Below, piece by piece: positions 35,600 to 44,033 of a DNA stretch of 64,000 nucleotides. Each line of letters opens with the position of its first letter. The stretch's first letter is position 1. The stretch is from Sorangium cellulosum So ce56 (lineage in GTDB: Bacteria > Myxococcota_A > Polyangia > Polyangiales > Polyangiaceae). The DNA is taken from assembly GCF_000067165.1 (NCBI RefSeq), contig NC_010162.1:1984001-2048000 (forward strand), read 5' to 3'. Below the pieces are notes generated by a model. The model did not search any database, was not told where the DNA came from, and was given only the letters and a program-made list of their open reading frames with translations. The position numbers and the translations under genes are program-made.

Positions 35600-36256
35600 T
35601 CATCCCGCCGGCGCGCTCACCTTCTCGGTGACGGCCATGCACAGCGCGGCCACGCCCCGCCTCGGGACGGTGACGAGCTTGTCGCGGAAGCTGGCGCGCT
35701 GATCGGTGTAGAGCTTCGACACCTTGTGCGAGAGGATCGTCGAGCTCCAGACCGCGACCACGTCGGCCCAGCGGAGATCGGCGTCGGCCTTCGCCGCATT
35801 GCGGTGACCCTCTCCGTCCACGATGCGGATCTCGACCTCACCCGCGAGCAGCTGCCGCAGGTCCTCGGATGTGCCTGGCCCGCCGCCGACCACGAGCAGC
35901 CTCCGCAGGCCGCGCGCGTGGAACGCGCCGATCATCGCCAGCGCTGCCCGCTTGTTCGCCGAGCTGCCGCAGAGGTCGCAGACGGCGTCGGCGCCGACCT
36001 CGACCACGCGGAGCCCGGCCTTCGCCGGGAGCTTCACGCACTCGGCGCAGCGGCGCTCGACCCGCTCCTCCGCCGGCGCTGGCGGCGGGCGGCGACCGAG
36101 CGCCTGCTGCGCCTGGCCAGCGAGCTCTGCCGGAAGGAAGTCCGCGGGGTGGCGGAGCTCCGTCGCTGGCGCATGCTCCGCGAGCCAGAGGAGCAGATCG
36201 GTTTCTGAAATATTCAGAGATTTTGCGAGGTTGCGCACACGGACGGATCGCGCCAT
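35600..36256 (-). CDS. DUF2325-like protein with IF2-N-like N-terminus
   Basis: The protein is 218 residues. The first 45 residues (VRVRNLAKSLNISETDLLLWL) resemble the small helical IF2_N domain. A CxxC pair follows (CAEC..CDLCG). The C-terminal 95 residues form a Rossmann-like domain of the DUF2325 type, with LLVVGGGPGTSEDL and a conserved end WADVVAVWSSTILSHKVSKLY. Function is unknown; DUF2325 proteins are often near nucleic-acid-related genes. The gene stands apart, converging with the MATE transporter. Confidence 0.7.
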   Translation of the reverse strand: MARSVRVRNLAKSLNISETDLLLWLAEHAPATELRHPADFLPAELAGQAQQALGRRPPPAPAEERVERRCAECVKLPAKAGLRVVEVGADAVCDLCGSSANKRAALAMIGAFHARGLRRLLVVGGGPGTSEDLRQLLAGEVEIRIVDGEGHRNAAKADADLRWADVVAVWSSTILSHKVSKLYTDQRASFRDKLVTVPRRGVAALCMAVTEKVSAPAG

Positions 36257-36369
36257 TGCGACGCGACTGTGACATGTGCAGCACCGCTGCGCCCTTTTCT
36301 ATCGCAGGGTGGTGGCCTCGGGCTGGCGCCGTGCGGCCCGGCGCCGGCGGTGCCCGGTTCGCGCGCGGC

Positions 36370-37797
36370 TCAGTCGAGGGCGGCGGCGCGGCGCAGCCCG
36401 TGGCGCTGGAGGAGGCGGTGGAGGTACATCCGGTCGAGCCCTGCTTTGCGCGCGGCGCGGCTCACGTTGCCGTTCGACCACTCCAGCAGGGCGGCGAGGT
36501 AGCGCCGCTCGAACTGGTCGATGATCGCGTCCTTCGCCTCCTTGAAGGGCATCTCGATGTTCGCGGCGGGCTCCTCGGGCGCGGCGCCCTGCGGCGCGGC
36601 GCCCTGCGGCGCGGCGCTGCGCTCGGGCGGCGCCGCCGCCCCCATGGCGGCGCCCTCGCCGAGCACGACGCGGCGCTCGACGTAGTTCCTCAGCTCTCGC
36701 ACGTTGCCGGGCCAGTCGTACCGCTTCATGTCCTCGATGACCTCGGGGGGGAAGAGGTGCACCTTGTCGACGGCGCCGAGCTCGTTCAGGAAGCAGTGGA
36801 CGAGGAGGCCGATGTCCTCCTTGCGCTCCCGCAGCGGCGGGACGCGCACGGTGAGCACCGAGAGGCGGTAATAGAGGTCCTCGCGGAACCTGCCGCTGTT
36901 GACCTCGCGCTCCAGGCGCCGGTTCGTGGCGGCGATCACCCGGATATCGACCTTGCGCACCCGGCTCTCGCCGAGCCTGCGCACCTCGCGCGAGGCGAGG
37001 GCGCGGAGGAGCTTCGGCTGCATCTCCAGCGGCAGCTCGCCGATCTCGTCGAGGAAGACGGTGCCGCCGTCGGCCTCCTCGAAGGCGCCGGCGCGGTCGC
37101 GCGTGGCGCCCGTGAACGAGCCGCGCACGTGGCCGAACAGCTCGCTCTCGATGAGGCTCGGCGAGATGGCGCCGCAGTCGACGATGACGAGCGGCTTGTC
37201 GGCGCGGGCGCCGCGCTGGACGAGCTCGGTGGCGATGACCTCCTTGCCCGTGCCGTTCTCGCCCTCGATCAGCACGTCGGGCGCGCTCTTCGCCACGCGA
37301 TCGAGGACGGGGAAGAGGCGCCGCATGGGGACCGACACGCCCTGGAGCGCCCCGAAGCTGACCGCGCGCGCGAGCTCGGTCTCGGCGACGGCGTCGGCGT
37401 CGCGGATGCGCACGACCGACTCGCCGAGCTCGATGCGGCACTCCGGCAGGATGGCGTCGGCGTCCCGCACGCGGACGCCGGCGATGGTCGTCCCGTTGAG
37501 CGAGCCGACGTCCGTCAGCCGGAACGTGGACTTCACGCGCTCGAGGATGCAGTGGAAGCGGGAGACGGCGCGGTCGGCGAGCACCAGGTCGTTGCTCTGG
37601 TGGGAGCCGATGCGGATGAAGTCGCCGTCGAGCACCATGACCCGGCTCGCGGGCTTGCCCGCCTCGCGCTCGACGCACAGCTCGAGCCTGGGCACCGCGA
37701 GCACCTCGCCCTTCGCCATGCGGGGCTCCGTGGAGGCCGCGAGGCTCGGCGGGCCGGGGTCGTCGGGCGTGGCGGGGGGGCGCGGCATGCGCGCCAT
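36370..37797 (-). CDS. FHA-domain sigma-54-dependent transcriptional activator
   Basis: This 475-residue activator has an N-terminal FHA domain (about residues 40-115; FIRIGSHQSNDLVLADRAVSRFHC, SLNGTTIAG), a AAA+ domain (about 145-375) and a Fis-type helix-turn-helix at the end (SNGNVSRAARKAGLDRMYLHRLL). Walker A is EGENGTGKEVIA, the sigma-54 contact loop is GSFTGA, and Walker B is GGTVFLDEIGEL. Binding of a phospho-threonine partner by the FHA domain is the expected input, linking it to Ser/Thr kinases. A run of Ala-Pro-Gln repeats separates the AAA+ domain from the DNA-binding tail. Start ATG 37797 or 37788. Confidence 0.93.
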   Translation of the reverse strand: MARMPRPPATPDDPGPPSLAASTEPRMAKGEVLAVPRLELCVEREAGKPASRVMVLDGDFIRIGSHQSNDLVLADRAVSRFHCILERVKSTFRLTDVGSLNGTTIAGVRVRDADAILPECRIELGESVVRIRDADAVAETELARAVSFGALQGVSVPMRRLFPVLDRVAKSAPDVLIEGENGTGKEVIATELVQRGARADKPLVIVDCGAISPSLIESELFGHVRGSFTGATRDRAGAFEEADGGTVFLDEIGELPLEMQPKLLRALASREVRRLGESRVRKVDIRVIAATNRRLEREVNSGRFREDLYYRLSVLTVRVPPLRERKEDIGLLVHCFLNELGAVDKVHLFPPEVIEDMKRYDWPGNVRELRNYVERRVVLGEGAAMGAAAPPERSAAPQGAAPQGAAPEEPAANIEMPFKEAKDAIIDQFERRYLAALLEWSNGNVSRAARKAGLDRMYLHRLLQRHGLRRAAALD

Positions 37798-37843
37798 CTT
37801 ACGCGCGAGCCTGTGCTCGTCCAGAGGCGGCCCTGCCGGCGGC

Positions 37844-38245
37844 TCAGGGCGCGAGGTCGCCGCCCGCCGGCTTGAGCCACACGAGGGTGGCCCCCCACCC
37901 GCCGCGGGAGGCCGGGGCGTCGCGGAAGCCATCGACGGCCGGGTGGCGCGAGAGGACGGCCCGGACGACGCGGCGCTGCACGCCCTTGCCGCGGCCGTGG
38001 ATGATGCGCACCTCGCGGAACCCGCGCAGCTGCGCCTCGTGGAGGTACTCCTCGACCACGGAGGCGACGTCGCGCGGGGCGAACGTGTGCAGGTCGATCG
38101 CGTCCTCGATCGGCATGACCACGACGTCGTCGTCGCCGGGCGGCTCGGGCGCTCCTTCGGGGGGCCCGGCCCCGGGCGCGTCGAGCCCGGCGAGATCGGG
38201 GGGCGAGAGCGCGCGGTCGAGCCATTCGCGGAGCCGGCGGAGCAT
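37844..38245 (-). CDS. Smr-domain protein
   Basis: The protein is 133 residues. A charged, Pro-rich N-terminus is followed by an Smr domain with the two signatures DLHTF and IIHGRGKGVQRRVV. Smr domains, first seen at the C-terminus of MutS2, are nicking endonucleases of DNA or RNA; stand-alone forms occur widely. It is 46 bases upstream of the FHA/sigma-54 regulator on the same strand, so the two may be co-transcribed. Confidence 0.87.
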   Translation of the reverse strand: MLRRLREWLDRALSPPDLAGLDAPGAGPPEGAPEPPGDDDVVVMPIEDAIDLHTFAPRDVASVVEEYLHEAQLRGFREVRIIHGRGKGVQRRVVRAVLSRHPAVDGFRDAPASRGGWGATLVWLKPAGGDLAP

Positions 38246-38340
38246 CCGCGCGGTGTAGCCGAGCCGGCGGCGCCCGCCACCGCGGCCGGAGCGCCGCGCT
38301 TGCAGGCGCGGGGGGCGCTTGCGCCGCTACCGCGGCGGGA

Positions 38341-39594
38341 TCACGGGTCGTCCCCGCGAGCGGGCGGTCCGCTCGCAGGCAAGCTCAGTCGGAACGTCGC
38401 GCCGTTTCCAGGAGGGGAGCTCACGGCCAACGTGGCCCCGTGGGCGGCGGCGATCCTGCTCGCCAGGTACAGCCCGAGGCCCATCCCGGACGCATAGCCG
38501 TCCGTGACGAAGCGGTCGAAGATGCGGGGAAGGATCTCCGGCGGCACGCCGGATCCGCGGTCGACGACGTCGACGTGGGCGTGCTCCGTCCCCTTGATCA
38601 GCTCGCTGGTGAGCGTGATGAGGACCCCCTTTCCCGGGGGCGAGTGCTTGATCGCGTTGCTGACGAGGTTCTCCACGGCCTGGCGGAGGCGATCCCTGTC
38701 CGCCACGACGACGAGCTCCCGCGGGCCCTCGACGCGGATCTCGACGCTGGGAGTCCCGAGCGCGACGGCGATGTCCCGCGCGAGCGAGACCAGGTCCATG
38801 GGCGCCGGCGCGATCTCGAAGAGGCCCTGCTCGATGCGCCCCACGTCCAGCAGATCCGAGATGAGCTGGCCGAGCCGGGCGACCGACTCGGTCGCCCGGT
38901 CGGCGTCGCGCACGTCGTCGACCCGGCCGTCGAGCTCCGCGCGCCGGCGGAGCAGACCAAGGCGGCCCATGAGCGGGGTCAGGTGGTTTCGGAGATCGTG
39001 CGCCAGCACGGTGATGAGCTCCTCCGCGGCCTGGCGCCTGCCTTGCGCGAGCGCGGCGGAGGTGACCTGCTCGACGAGCTCCGCCCGGTGCGTCAGGGCG
39101 CCGATCCAGTGCGCGACCGCGCCGAGGAAGCGGAGATCCTCGTCGGAGAAGAACTCCGGCGCGGCGGAGTGAGCAGAGACGACGCCGCGCCGCTCGCCGT
39201 CGACGGCGAGCCGGACCGCGATGTGCGACCGCACGCCGAGCTCGTTGACCAGGCCGGGCAGCTCGCCGGGCTCCTGCTCCGAATGCCCGGTGATGTGGGG
39301 ATCGCCGGTCGTGAAGACGCGGGCGATCGACCCGCCGTTCGCGACCGGGTGGATGTCGAGCCCGAGCGATCGCTGGAGCCGGCCCATGGGCGTCTTGCTC
39401 GTCCCCAGGGCATGCAGCGTGTTCCTGCTGGGGTCGAAGAGGAAGATGTCGATCTTGTCGGCGCAGAGCGCGCCGGCGAGGAGGTCACTCGCCTGGTTGA
39501 GCGACTGCCTCAGATCGGCCGCCGGCAGCTCGAGCAAGCGCTGGAGTGTCGATACCAGCCTACCTTCCTTCGAGGAGGCTTCCTTTCCGGACAT
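38341..39594 (-). CDS. GAF-domain sensor histidine kinase
   Basis: This 417-residue cytoplasmic histidine kinase has an N-terminal GAF domain at about residues 25-165. Its phospho-acceptor His lies in VLAHDLRNHLTPL. The ATPase domain has NLVSNAIKHSP (N-box), DRGSGVPPE (G1) and GMGLGLYLA (G2). No transmembrane helix is visible, so it senses a cytoplasmic small molecule or redox state through the GAF domain. No response regulator follows, so it is an orphan kinase. Confidence 0.93.
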   Translation of the reverse strand: MSGKEASSKEGRLVSTLQRLLELPAADLRQSLNQASDLLAGALCADKIDIFLFDPSRNTLHALGTSKTPMGRLQRSLGLDIHPVANGGSIARVFTTGDPHITGHSEQEPGELPGLVNELGVRSHIAVRLAVDGERRGVVSAHSAAPEFFSDEDLRFLGAVAHWIGALTHRAELVEQVTSAALAQGRRQAAEELITVLAHDLRNHLTPLMGRLGLLRRRAELDGRVDDVRDADRATESVARLGQLISDLLDVGRIEQGLFEIAPAPMDLVSLARDIAVALGTPSVEIRVEGPRELVVVADRDRLRQAVENLVSNAIKHSPPGKGVLITLTSELIKGTEHAHVDVVDRGSGVPPEILPRIFDRFVTDGYASGMGLGLYLASRIAAAHGATLAVSSPPGNGATFRLSLPASGPPARGDDP

Positions 39595-40095
39595 GCTGCT
39601 TTCTCGCTCCGTGATCCGCTCGACGCCGTTCGCTCGGCGGCGGAAGCGCGAGCCGGCGGTAAACGGTGGATTGGGTCGTTATGACGACGCTGTCGCCCGA
39701 TCGGTAGATGTGCGCGGCGCTGGCCGCCGCTCCGGCGCAAATCCGCGCGAGCGACCGGCGACACGGGCGAGCTCGGGCGGACGCGCGCGGCATGTCGGAC
39801 GGAACGACGCGCGCGGTGCGATGCGCGCACGCCGGCGGCCCTTCGAGGCAAGGTCGTCTTCCTCCTCGATCGGGCGGGGCTCGTGCGGCATGTGCACCTC
39901 GGGGGCAAGCTGGAGCCCGCCACCCCCGAGTTCGCGGCGGTCGAGGGGCGCGTCCGTGCATTGCTCGACGAGCCTGTGCGCTGACAGGCCACGTCCAGCA
40001 TCGTTTGGATCCACTTGTCGGCGCGTGTGTAAAACAAGACGGATCCGCACGGAGGCCCGCCGCGCCGCAGGAGCGGCGACAGGCCCCGTGGCCGG
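39595..40095. other. Region with a decayed redoxin-like gene
   Basis: No intact gene is visible. A C-terminal fragment of a thioredoxin-fold protein is listed separately; the rest looks like random GC-rich sequence. Confidence 0.5.
39800..39984 (+). pseudogene. C-terminal remnant of a redoxin/thioredoxin-fold protein
   Basis: From about 39844 the frame reads KVVFLLDRAGLVRHVHLGGK, then EPATPEFAAVEGRVRALLDE and a TGA at 39982. This matches the end of AhpC/TlpA-like redoxins (a strand ending in IDRxGxIRxVH, then a C-terminal helix). No catalytic CxxC part precedes it in the same frame, and the upstream part is consistent with a shifted frame. It appears to be the remains of a lost peroxiredoxin-like gene. 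Confidence 0.4.
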
Positions 40096-40975
40096 TCAGC
40101 TCTTGCAGCAGAGCGTGCCCGCCGTGGTGTTGCCCGCGCAGCCGCCGAAGTAGCGGTTCTTGGTGCTGTCGCCGTGGCCGCAGTTGACCCGGTTGCATCT
40201 GTTCCCCTCGGGATCGACGCCGTCGGGGGAGCACACGCGCATGGGGGTATTGGCGCCGCAGCTCATGCCGGTCGGCGCCGCGGAGCAGCTCCCCGAGCCC
40301 ACGCCGGTGTACTTGAGGTCGTCGTCGGCCCAGTGGTGGTGCTTCGGCGCCTCGGCGTTCGTGGGGCCGTAGCCGTTCTTCTCGACGAACTCCGCGGCGC
40401 TGCACACGTGATAGCCGGTCTTGCACAGGTCCGCGCGGTCGGGGTAGGTCACGCTGCCGGCGCAGCCGAACATCTCGTCGTCCCAGAAGCGCTGCACCCC
40501 CGTGACGAGGTCCGGGTCGTCCTTGCACCCGCCCGTGGTCCGCGCGTAGGCGGGCTGGCTCGGTTGTAGCTCGAGAAGTCCAGCGCGTGGACGCTCGTGA
40601 AGGCAGGCGAGGTGTCGCGCAGGTGGGCGATGGCGTAGCGGGCCCAGTCGAGGATGTTGAAGGCGAACCCGCCCGAGCCGGGCGCGACGGCCCAGGGCGC
40701 GACGATGTGCTTGCCCTTGACGACCGCGGCGATCATGCCCGGCGTGAGCGCGCCCGGGGCCGGGTAGCCCGTGTAGTCATCGAGCTTCCAGGCGAGGTCG
40801 TCGTGCGCTGCGTTCACGAGAGGCGGCGGGGTCGCGGCGATGAAATCGAGGCGGTCCGAGGACGCCTGGACTTGCTCCTCCAAGGCCGTTTGCTCGATCT
40901 CCGGCGTGGGGTTGCGTACCCCGCGAGGGAGGGCGCGACGCCAAAGCACGCTGCGATCCATCGATTGAGCTTCAT
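40096..40975 (-). pseudogene. Frameshifted secreted Cys-rich protein gene
   Basis: The ATG at 40975 has a GAAGGAAG site and starts a signal peptide (MKLNRWIAACFGVA). Its frame is lost at a four-C run (40908-40911, minus strand) and continues one base out of phase as TPEIEQTALEEQVQ...; it is lost again near 40557-40566 and resumes as QPAYARTTGGCKDDPDLVTG and a Cys-rich end to 40096. Each break equals one missing base. Joined, the product would be about 290 residues, with at least ten Cys in the last 150. It is a recent pseudogene or two sequencing errors. The family is unknown. Confidence 0.7.
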
Positions 40976-41380
40976 GGGTTCTTCCTTCGTTCTGGGCCGG
41001 GCGGAGGATGCGCTTCAATGGCGCTCCTGCCGGAGCGAGCGCGACAGCGCGGCCGCTCGGGGCGTTGCAACCGAGAGGCCACTCCGCTCAAGGCCGGGAT
41101 GGAGGTGCTTTGAGGGACGCTGTCACGCGGCCATGGCGGCCGGCTGTCACGCGGTCATGACACCGCAACGCCGCCGCAGCACCGCGTGGAGGTCTCTGGC
41201 GGCGAGAGGCGCGCGCGGCGCAGCGCGGCGTCACGCCTGCCGCGTCGGCTCATCCACGCCACGTCCACGGCGCGGCGGGCGACGCAGCTCGCCGTGGCGT
41301 GGAGGAGGTCCCTTTGAATAGGTCGATGGCGTCGCTCTTCCAGGCAGCGGCGCCGAGGCGGGTGAGGGGTGCCGAGCCGC
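40976..41380. other. 405-bp intergenic region
   Basis: I see no gene here. Around 41200-41270 it shares an imperfect copy of about 55 bases with 46445-46505, described under findings. Confidence 0.5.
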
Positions 41381-41755
41381 TCAGCGCGCGCTCGCGTGCG
41401 CGATGGTCTCGATCATGCGCGGGATGGCCACGGAGATGAGGATCCCCAGGTTCGCCCGCTTGTTGTCCACCAGCATGCCCTGGAGCAGCGTCCCGTGGTT
41501 GAGCACCACCACGGTGTGGTTGCCCGCCATGTCGAGCAGGTAATACCGCCCCAGCGGAGGGAAGTTCGAGTCGCGCAGCGAGCTGTCCAGCTCCTCGGTG
41601 ATGCGCGTGAAGAGGGCCACCGCCACCGGTTGCTGGTTGAAGCCGGCGAGCGACAGGCCCGCCGAGCGTTCCCAGATGTCGGTGGCCAGCAGCCCGTCGC
41701 GGAGGATGCTGCGGAGATCATGGACTGCGGCCTCGAGGACTTTGGTGTCGATCAT
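41381..41755 (-). CDS. Roadblock/LC7-like protein
   Basis: This 124-residue protein starts at ATG 41755. Its alpha/beta arrangement (RDGLLATDIWERSAGLSLAG..PPLGRYYLLDMAGNHTVVVLNHGTLLQGMLVDNKRANLGIL) follows the Roadblock/LC7 fold: two helices, a beta-hairpin, and a final LGIL-type strand and helix. Roadblock proteins act as partners of small GTPases, for example MglB for MglA. It is the last gene of a five-gene operon with a ParA ATPase. The fold is judged from pattern only. Confidence 0.65.
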   Translation of the reverse strand: MIDTKVLEAAVHDLRSILRDGLLATDIWERSAGLSLAGFNQQPVAVALFTRITEELDSSLRDSNFPPLGRYYLLDMAGNHTVVVLNHGTLLQGMLVDNKRANLGILISVAIPRMIETIAHASAR

Positions 41756-41807
41756 CGTGCTTCCGTCGCTCCTGGGCGCGCGCGCCCGCATTGAAAACCC
41801 GGATGTA

Positions 41808-42386
41808 CTACAGCCCGCGCAAGGTCGTCGCGAGCGCCTCCTTCAGCTGCTCGAACGACCGCGTGGAGAGAGCCTCGTCGCCCACGGTGCCGAGGCAGAA
41901 GCCGCCGCGCGCCGTGCGCGCCTCGACCCAGGACATCATCTGCGCGCCCAGCCAGAGCGCGCCCGCCGTGGCGTCGACGCCGGGGATGCTGCGGACGCCG
42001 ACCAGCGCCGAGAGCAGCGGCCCCACGAGGGACACGTGCGCCTCGGAGATGCCGTGCGCCGCCAGCGTGAGGCCGTTGTCGTCGGCCACGAAGGCGCCCA
42101 CGCACGGGTGGTGATCGAGCGTCCAGGCGACGAGCACGTCGAGCCGATCGGCCGGGTTGTCGGAGGTCTGAACGAGGCGCGGCACCTCCTTCACCTCCTT
42201 CACGGCCTTCACGGCCTCGGGCGCGGCCTTCGCCGGCACGGGCGCGGCCTTCCCCGGCGCGCCGGCGCGCGCTGCCCCCATGGCGGTCACGAGCGTCGCG
42301 GGCTCCCGCGACCGCGTCGCGGTCACCCGCGCGAGGAGCGAGGTCACCCGCTGCGCGTCAGTCCACGAGACGGATCGGACCGTCAT
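41808..42386 (-). CDS. Second Roadblock/LC7-like protein with N-terminal linker
   Basis: The protein is 192 residues. Residues 1-75 are a low-complexity Ala/Lys/Pro/Val linker (KAVKEVKEVPR), and residues 80-192 a Roadblock-like domain (ADRLDVLVAWTLDHHPCVGAFVADDNGLTLAAHG..). Its ATG lies 29 bases inside the end of the ParA gene, so translation is coupled. With the following gene it gives the operon two Roadblock-like proteins, one linker-bearing and one minimal. Confidence 0.68.
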   Translation of the reverse strand: MTVRSVSWTDAQRVTSLLARVTATRSREPATLVTAMGAARAGAPGKAAPVPAKAAPEAVKAVKEVKEVPRLVQTSDNPADRLDVLVAWTLDHHPCVGAFVADDNGLTLAAHGISEAHVSLVGPLLSALVGVRSIPGVDATAGALWLGAQMMSWVEARTARGGFCLGTVGDEALSTRSFEQLKEALATTLRGL

Positions 42387-43161
42387 CCTCGCCTCCTGCG
42401 TCGGAGCCCAGGCGCTCCTCGATCTCGGCCACCAGCTTGTCGAACACCGCGGAGACCGCCGGTGGGCGGCGGCTGAGCAGGCCGAGCGGCACGCCCGCGC
42501 GGCTCGCCTGGAGGAACGTGCTGTCGCGCGGGACCGCGGTGTCGAAGACCTGATCGCGGTAGAGGGACCACAGCTCCTCCAGCGAGGCCAAGAGCACCGG
42601 ATCGCGGAACGAGCTCATGGTGCCGACCACGCCGAGCAGGGAGCAGGCGGAGCCGATGTCGCGGAGCCGCGCCAGGAGCTCGAGCAGCCGGGGCATGGCC
42701 CGCAGCGCGAGCGGCTCGCACTGCGCGACGGCGATGACGCTGTCCACCTCTTCCAGCGCGATGCGCGACATCCCGCCGAGCCCGGCCGGCGTGTCGAAGA
42801 GGACGAGGTCGAAGTCGCGCTGGCTGTGCTCCAGGATGCGCCCCACGATGTTGGCCTCGCGCGCGTTGATGGCGAAGCGATCCTCATCGAGCGCGTCGAC
42901 GGGGCCCATGGGCAAGAGGCAGAGCTCCGGGAGCCGGGTCTTCACCAGGCCCTCGAGCGGGGGGCCGCCTCGCGCGAGGTTCGCGGCGAGGCCGGGCCGG
43001 TCGCTGACGCCGTCGAGCGACATGCCGATGGCGCCCTGCAGATCCGTGTCGACGAGCAAGGTCCGCGCGCCTCGGCGCGCGAAGGCGAAGGCGCAGTTGA
43101 GCGCCACGGTGGTCTTTCCGACTCCGCCCTTGAGGCTGGCGAATGCGATGGATCGGGTCAT
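42358..43161 (-). CDS. ParA/MinD-type ATPase
   Basis: This 267-residue ATPase has the deviant Walker A motif KGGVGKTTVALN, with the signature second Lys, switch DTDLQGAIG, and Walker B-like DLVLFDTPAG. ParA/MinD proteins position protein complexes, chromosomes or plasmids by ATP-dependent dimerisation on a surface. No ParB or parS-like partner is present. The ATG overlaps the upstream DUF4388 gene stop by four bases. In this operon it may position a polar or cytoplasmic signalling cluster. Confidence 0.92.
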   Translation of the reverse strand: MTRSIAFASLKGGVGKTTVALNCAFAFARRGARTLLVDTDLQGAIGMSLDGVSDRPGLAANLARGGPPLEGLVKTRLPELCLLPMGPVDALDEDRFAINAREANIVGRILEHSQRDFDLVLFDTPAGLGGMSRIALEEVDSVIAVAQCEPLALRAMPRLLELLARLRDIGSACSLLGVVGTMSSFRDPVLLASLEELWSLYRDQVFDTAVPRDSTFLQASRAGVPLGLLSRRPPAVSAVFDKLVAEIEERLGSDAGGEDDGPIRLVD

Positions 43162-44033
43162 CTTGGGTATCCGAGCTTGCGTAGCTGTTCCAGGTTAGCG
43201 CGCACGAGGCTGGACGCGGGGTCGAGCGTCGAGAGGTCGATGAGGACGCAGGCCGCCTCGCTGTAGCTGCGTTCCATCAAGAGGCGCCGCGCGTCGGCGT
43301 TGAGCTGCTTGATGCGGGCCGCGCGCTGCTCCGGCGAGATGAGCGCGATCTCGATCCGCCTCGACGAGATCGGCGGCGGCGCCTCCACGCTGCCTTCGTC
43401 GATCCGGCGCAGCGAGTCGAGCACCAGCTCCGCCAGGTCCTTGAAGATGGTGCGCTCCTTCGTCGAGCCGACGGCCGGGGTGACGCGCACCCGCATCTCG
43501 GGGCGGATGAGCCGCGCGAACGCCTCCTCGCCCACGCCGAGACCGTCGAACGCCGTCCACACCTGGCCGCGCCGCACCTCGATCAGACCCACGTCGGCGC
43601 TCGCGTTGCTGACAACGAGCACGTGCGACTCGCCGGACATGCAGATCATCTGCAAGAAGTCGACGGGCACGAAGTTCATCCCGATCGGCGCCGACTGGGC
43701 GCCCGCGGCGTGCGCCATGAGGATGAGCGTCTCCTCGGCGATGGGCCACGTCACCCGCGTGGCGCTCGCCGCGCCTGGGACCTCCACGCCGTCGTTGACG
43801 GCGAGCACCAGCCGCGCCGTGCGGCGGAGGAGCTGCGCGACGGCGTCCTCCGGCCCACCCGGGAGCGACGGCGCATAGATGATCAGCTCCGCGCTCTGCA
43901 CGCCGTCGAGGGCTTGATCGAGCTCCTCCCAGGTCGCGGCGCCGAGGGCGCTCACCGGCGCCTGCCCGGCGATGACGCGGATGCACCGCATGCGCTCGCG
44001 CAGATCGGGAACAGCGACCACGACGATGGCCAT
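43158..44033 (-). CDS. PATAN/DUF4388 protein with a receiver-like N-terminus
   Basis: The protein is 291 residues from ATG 44033. The first 110 residues look like a degenerate receiver or Rossmann domain (AIVVVAVPDLRERMRCIRVIAG) without the phospho-acceptor Asp. Residues about 130-230 form a PATAN/DUF4388 domain (VDFLQMICMSGESHVLVVSN..GLIEVRRGQVWTAFDGLGVGEEAFARLI). The end is a helical region with a TPR-like pair. PATAN domains are found in response regulators of motility and polarity systems. It is coupled to the ParA gene. Confidence 0.78.
   Translation of the reverse strand: MAIVVVAVPDLRERMRCIRVIAGQAPVSALGAATWEELDQALDGVQSAELIIYAPSLPGGPEDAVAQLLRRTARLVLAVNDGVEVPGAASATRVTWPIAEETLILMAHAAGAQSAPIGMNFVPVDFLQMICMSGESHVLVVSNASADVGLIEVRRGQVWTAFDGLGVGEEAFARLIRPEMRVRVTPAVGSTKERTIFKDLAELVLDSLRRIDEGSVEAPPPISSRRIEIALISPEQRAARIKQLNADARRLLMERSYSEAACVLIDLSTLDPASSLVRANLEQLRKLGYPR

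Noticed and set aside
42358..43161. ParA as part of a plasmid or chromosome partition locus
   Set aside because: There is no ParB or parS-like repeat nearby; the neighbours are PATAN and Roadblock-like proteins instead.
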